Below the pieces are notes generated by a model. The model did no database searches. It saw nothing but the letters and a program-made list of their open reading frames with translations, and was not told the origin of the DNA. A program made the position numbers and the translations under genes. From assembly GCA_032173965.1 (NCBI GenBank), contig CM063284.1, positions 100,874,410 to 100,938,409 on the forward strand: 64,000 bases of DNA, read 5' to 3'. The stretch is from Sitta carolinensis (taxonomy: Eukaryota > Chordata > Aves > Passeriformes > Sittidae). Positions 58,359 to 64,000 of this stretch are shown here, piece by piece. Numbering within the stretch: the stretch's first letter is position 1; the number at the start of each line of letters is the position of its first letter.

Positions 58359-61300
58359 CTTAAAACAGTGACCTGACTTGTAAAAGCAGCTTATTGATGT
58401 TATCATGAAAAAGCAATCTGTGGAGCTCAGTTCTGTGTAAAAAATGGCTGAAGATAAACTGGTAACCCAGAAGACTCCTGTATGGAAAGGGGTGTCCAGT
58501 GTCTCTAGAGGATGCAAAATGGCCATTTTCAGTCTTGCATACAAATGAACAAATGTGGGCTCCTGACACACTTGCTAATCAACAATGGAATGCTGCGGGA
58601 ATCGGCTATCTGATGTGGAATCATGAATGTTCTGAGTTGATAATGTGGCATGGAAGCAATGTATGCCTAAAACTCACTATTTTTCCCATTCAGAGCTGGA
58701 ATCTGTATAGCAGGGCCCAGGAAAATGGTGCACTTCATTATAATAGGGACATAATGCCCAATTGCATCGTGTGTTGTGTTCTGGTTGGTTGACTATTTTA
58801 TGAGACCTCCCAGTTTTTATTGTCTGATCTTAAAATTTCACATATCATGGAAAAGAGAAGAGGCTTTCTTACACTTCAAAGCAGGCATTCATACCAATGA
58901 ATGGTATTCATCTTGCTTGACATGCAGAAAGCTAATTGGTTTATAATTTGGCTCTGACTTCAGCTTTTAGTATTGAACAAAGTTCCCTTTTACAGAGTCT
59001 GAGGTTACCTTCTTGCACTCAACCCTGCCATACTGTAGAGTTGGAATAGGCAATCTTTCTGCTGTTAATGTGGGTTTATAATGCTGCATTCAGATCTATG
59101 ACAAATGCAACTTTAATTGAATATGCTGTTACTGTTAATGGATTTACTACTGCTTAGAGCAGATCTGAATTTGGCTTCTCTGTAAGGAAGGACATTTCAA
59201 GCCCATTGGTGCAGTTATTTCTACCTTTATTGTGCCAAATGTCAGTGACATTTTCCCGTTTTATTGCGAGACCTGAAACTGATGTTTAAATTTTGGAAAA
59301 GCACCCTTACAGTTGTTGCTTCTTCAAATGATGCTCTTCCCCCTGAATAAAATAATAAAAAAAATATAATTATATGAGAATTATCTTTATTTATTGAATT
59401 TTTTTTTTTACATTGATTCTTTCAAGGTACTTACCTTGGTTACTGCTAAAATATTTGTTTGGAACTCAGTTCCTAATTTGCCAAAGAAAACCCTGGAGGC
59501 ACATTCTGCTCTGTCCAATGCCCATACTGAGTGCTGTTCAAGTATTAGGAATAGTTTAAAATGTTCTTACGAAAGTTACTTCTTGAGAATTGTGTTTAAT
59601 AAGTTTTAATTTGTTGTAGTTGTTCCATCCAACATGGATCCACCAGAATACTAATGTTTTATTCCAAAATGCTTTGTAAAAACACCAAAACTGTTTAAAA
59701 TTTTTGGGGAGAAGCTACAGTTCACATAAAATTTCATGAAGGGGAATTAGGTAAGGGAAATAAACTAGAAGCTTTGAAAAGTGATGTATTCAATAGAGAT
59801 TGCTACAGCAATCTAGAAACAAAGCTAGAAGGGAAATTAATTGTTCACTGGTACATCACATGATGTTGGAAAAAGCTATAGCATATATTGCTATCCCCAA
59901 CTTGTGCCTTTACAGGGATTAAATAGAGGAGTACCTGGCAGTGCAATCAATCATTGGTGCCTCTGTCATTGCCATGTAACTTTGTTTAATCAGTTCATGA
60001 TTGCTAATGAGAAGGTGGGTTTCCTCTTGTTGAAGCAGGAAGTACTATTTCCAAATACACCTGTGCTCGCTTCTGAAAGTCCTTGGTTCCCATTAATTAA
60101 AAAGGAATTCCAGATGCAAAGATTTTCTAGACAATGCCTAAAATCTTGCCAAAAACATGCTGGAGAAAATTTTTAAAGCTTTGTGTAATATTTCATGTCT
60201 GGTAGTTTTTGTAGTTCAGCTTAGAAAGAGGATGAATGTGTAGGATTTCCCATGATCCTCTCAGTATTGTGCTTTTGTATTAATTAAAAAGAAAAAGGAA
60301 AGTCCTCTTGGATATCAAAAGGCTACTTAATAAATTGTCTGAGCTATAGTCACCGTAACTGGGGGTTTTGCTTCTACTGAACAACCCTATTGTTTGTGAT
60401 TCCAAAAGATTAGTGCAATTAAGCGTTTTGCAAAATGTCTCTTCCTTTTACATGTTCTTTATATTTTTAATGACTTTTCTCCTTTTCATTTAAACTGAAA
60501 TGGCTCCATTTATGAGTTGAGAGGAAGCTTAATGGCAGCATAAGGACAGGCCCCCGGCGTGTTAGCGAGAGTGGGCACTTCCTTCCTTCCCTTAAATAGG
60601 AACCATTCTATAAATGGAAACCCTTTTGCCTGCTGCTTGAGCAGTGCCTCCAAAGGCATTTACTTCTAAGACATTTATATGGATCAAGGATTCCTGAAAT
60701 CGTTGAAAATTTATTCCTTTAAATGTTCTGATGATTTTTCTTTTGAAGTGGCATTTTCTCTTGTACAGCTGGGAATAACATGGTATTTTAGTTCAAGAGA
60801 ATAGCATGTTTTTTGTTTCGTGCCATCAACAGGGTTTGAAAGAAACTCAGTAAATTCTTTCAGTTTCTGATGTCAGGCCTTTTGAAGAGTGAATTTCAAA
60901 TTTACATACTGAAAATGTGAAAGGGAAAACAAAAACTGTACTGCAGTGTGAGATGTGACCATATAAGCTGTCCTAACACCAGAAGTTCAGGAAACTATCT
61001 GTTCATAAAAATATTTTATTTTGACATGAAGATGTCATGGTGAAGTGACTAGATTGCAGTTAAAATTCTTAGTTGATTTCAGAGTTCTTAGAGGCCTGAA
61101 CAGTGAACATGTGTTTTGTGTTAAATATTCACAGAAATATGTGCTTCAATAAAATGAAACTTTAAGCCACCTAGTGAAAAAATTAAAATCTGAATGAGGA
61201 AATTAGTAAAATAAGGTGAAATGGTTTGAATACCCAATATCAACTACTCTCAGCCACAAGAATTTTAATCACTGTAAAAAACATGAAAGAGTTCTTAGCT

Positions 61301-64000
61301 GGAAAGCATGTGACAGAAAGATTACTGAGCTATGTTTACCTGAGGTAATCCTGTGATTGAAATTGCCATGTACAACAACAGGAACCAAGGAATATTAAAT
61401 TAATGTTTTTCATCCCAATAGCTTTTGCCGTCAGTTTGAAGCAGAAATAGAAGTTAATTTGGATTTCAGATACCTGCTTGTCTTTTTATTGTTGAGGAAT
61501 CAGTTAATGGCTTACTTAGCTATGGTAGTTGTATCTGCAACATTAAAATAAGCCTGTACTTGAAATTTGAAAAAATATCACATTTGACTTTCCCATTCCT
61601 AACTTTTTTGTTAGTGATTGTCATATATGCTTGTGTTGGGAGGATACAAAATTTTTATGCCTATGAGAAGTGTTGTTAACACCATCTGTAAATTATGTTA
61701 TGTTCTTGACCTTTAATCAGGAACTTAATTCTAGAGAAGTATAACAAATATCCTTTCTCCTTGAAAAAACAAATAATTTACTTTTTGTAATAAATCCTTT
61801 AATTTGCAGAATTTAATAAGCCATGTTTAATGCTTGATCTCACCTTTAATTTGTACAGTATGCATTCTTCTTGGTCCTTTTCTTCAGAGGGCTTCATGGG
61901 AGAAAAAGCTGTTTTTCAGACGGTTTCAAATTGTGGCTAATTTGCCACATGTGGCTCTGTCCACTGTTCATGTGTCTCTTTGTTCTGACCACAAGCAACC
62001 AAATTTCGGGGTTCATGGCTTTCATAATTCAGATCACATTATAAATTACATTCTTATTTCTTGGATATCGAGGAAATTAAAGGTGAGTTTATATCTTGCA
62101 CAACACTATTGTCTTTTACTGATATGTGTGGGAATTTAGGTAGATAAGAACAATCTTTTGTATGTAAAGCTTACTAGATGCAAAAAACTGCAATGTCTTT
62201 TTCAGCATAGAAATGGTAGCAATAGTTCTTTTGTTCCTACAGCCCTGGTTAGTTAGAAGTAACAAAAATTTTTATACTTCAGTCCAAAATATTATGTAAA
62301 ATATCTTCCTGTAGGCATGAAAGGACAAACATTGCAATTATGGGATTCTGGATTCACCTAGATTTACATTGATTTGGGATTTTTTTTTTATCTACAAGGA
62401 AACAGATTATTAGTGAAAGTCTCTGAACTTCATAGGATTCTTGTGGCATATTTGGAAAGTGAAAAATCTTGCCACTCACGGGAAAAAATATTCCTTTGTA
62501 GGATTCTATTATGGAGTTGATTTAGTAATGGAAAATCATAATCTCCTCTGAACTCTGAACTGTTATTACGGAACAGAGGGATATAATAATAATAAAAAAA
62601 AAGGTAATGCCTTTGCCTAATTAAAACCTTATTCTTTAACTGGATTAGATTACTTTATTTTTTTCTTCAAGTACTTTACTTGCAATTGAATTCTATAGAA
62701 TATGGAAAATTAGTTTTCCTTTCTAATTGATCCTTCATTTTGTGTGCTGTGATTTGAATACTGAGACTTATTGAAGAAATTGGAAGCCTACTAATAGTTT
62801 AAAAACTGACCATTCCTAATAAACCCCTTATTTTATCATGACAATTCCTTTTCCCATGGCCATTCCAAATGAAATTCCATTCTTACATTCTTCTGAACGG
62901 GGTTTTTTAGCTGTTTAAAAAATGTGCATTCGCTAAGTAATCTTGCATAAAATCTCGGTGGTATTTTCAGCATTTCTGATTCTCTGCCACAAACCTTTTT
63001 CAAGTTGAATTTCATGTGTGCACAAAATAAGCAGGGGTCTCAGCTTATGAAAGATGCAATAACAGAGAAAGACTGTTGATATAAGAAGAAATGTTTCTTT
63101 AACAAAATATCTACAAAGTACAGAATTTAGTGCTCCTAACCATCATTGTTGTAAAAGTGACCAATGCATTACATAGCTTAATATTATATCTGTGACTTCT
63201 GCATAAAAATTATCACAGTTGAAGATGCCAGAATGCACATTTTTAATATAATGCCTGTGTTTTCAAAGCTTGGACAGAGTAGCCATGTTCTAGTAATTTT
63301 TGTACAGTGTTACATTTTGGAAATATGACTTGTATAATGAGTGTATTTTTTGTTCTTTCATCTTTATGTCCTCTGGTCCCATTGTCATCAGTAGAATGAG
63401 TACATGAACATTTTAAAATGCTGGTACCAAAAGGCTGGTAGATGATAAAACAAGCAAAGAAGGCCTGATAAAGAAAATATACTCTCTGAAGGCCAGTGGG
63501 GAGGGAGATCCATGAGTCACCTGTTGCATTAGAGAAAATTAGACAGAGAAATCCAAGATTCAGCTGCCTGTGATATCTGTAAGAATTAAAGAAACAACAG
63601 CTTAGTTTTCCTTTGCATTTCGAACAGGAAGCTATTGCTGTCTGTCCTGTGAGCTGTGGTGTTGCTGGTGCTGTTTGGCTGGTAAAGAGAAAGGCTGAGG
63701 CACTCTTGTAAGGTTCTCTTCTCTTTTTGCGTGAGTTGTGACTATGTTGGGTTGTATGGTTATTGCCAAACTGTCCATTTTAAGTTTCTTCAAACTTGTG
63801 TATTTGGCATCTCACATGCACTCTTCCTCCAAAACCTAAGGAGAACTGCAGTTGTTTTTAATTAAGAATTATTGAATACAGGGATTCAAATTATTCTCAA
63901 ATATGGTTTTACATCTAAATCTAACAATAAGGCAGTAAGAATTTGCTGACTGATTCCAAGCTGTCCCTCTAACCACATTCATCACGGGGTAACTACTGTT

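Larger units (their letters stand above)
56160..64000. other. Unique AT-rich sequence, no gene recognised
   Basis: No gene or recognised transposon. It contains the T25 run (57290-57314), the short tandem repeat at 58319 and two stretches (58890-59260 and 60480-60720) that look like possible conserved non-coding elements. ORFs such as 59841-60176 (111 codons) are featureless. Confidence 0.5.

Noticed and set aside
1..64000. CRISPR arrays, tRNA or rRNA genes, operons
   Set aside because: No regularly spaced repeats, no tRNA box A/B cloverleaf that I could identify by eye, and no prokaryotic organisation. The repeat content is avian.

Overview
The window looks like a piece of an AT-rich bird chromosome: either an intergenic gene desert or the inside of one or more long introns. 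The main evidence is the interspersed repeats. Seven fragments of CR1 LINEs are recognisable, several with the typical avian CR1 3' end (the 'ccagaggtccc...attctg' tail or its reverse complement). There is also one full-length solo LTR of an avian endogenous retrovirus, with TG...CA ends and a 5-bp target-site duplication. No mammalian Alu, L1 or B elements and no bacterial gene organisation are visible. Open reading frames are short and mostly random-looking, so there is no operon-like gene set and no complete protein-coding gene I can name.

Layout. 1-7 kb: AT-rich unique sequence with a 52-bp tandem duplication (3459-3562) and, on the minus strand, the best exon candidate of the window (4013 down to 3788). 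This is a 75-codon open stretch with a good polypyrimidine tract and AG acceptor and a GTAAGCT donor, lying inside the longest ORF (186 codons). 7.1-7.5 kb: the only CpG island, about 30 CpGs in roughly 420 bp, with a GC box and a strong plus-strand splice donor at 7528. It is the best promoter/first-exon candidate. 7.5-21 kb: unique DNA with a (TTTTG)n tract, the solo LTR (10856-11356), a CR1 tail (14041-14306), a scrap of LTR 3' end (15671-15706) and a (TG)n/G9 microsatellite (18894-18929). 21.4-22.4 kb: a ~1-kb antisense CR1 with ruined reverse transcriptase. 31-34.7 kb: a cluster of four CR1 pieces in mixed orientation. 38.5-43.6 kb: unique DNA with a pair of related ~60-bp segments, a possible 3' exon with a strong acceptor (40469), a perfect 16-bp inverted repeat (42206-42242) and a short ORF with a signal-peptide-like start (43340). 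44-64 kb: unique AT-rich DNA with one more CR1 (55698-56159), homopolymer tracts, and two of the three stretches of the window whose composition suggests conserved non-coding elements.

How things might work together: the CpG island lies about 3.1 kb upstream, in minus-strand terms, of the exon at 4013-3788. The two could belong to one minus-strand transcript, but the donor at 7528 points the other way, so a bidirectional promoter is equally possible. Everything beyond repeat identification is inference. No novel defence, toxin or mobile system was found.
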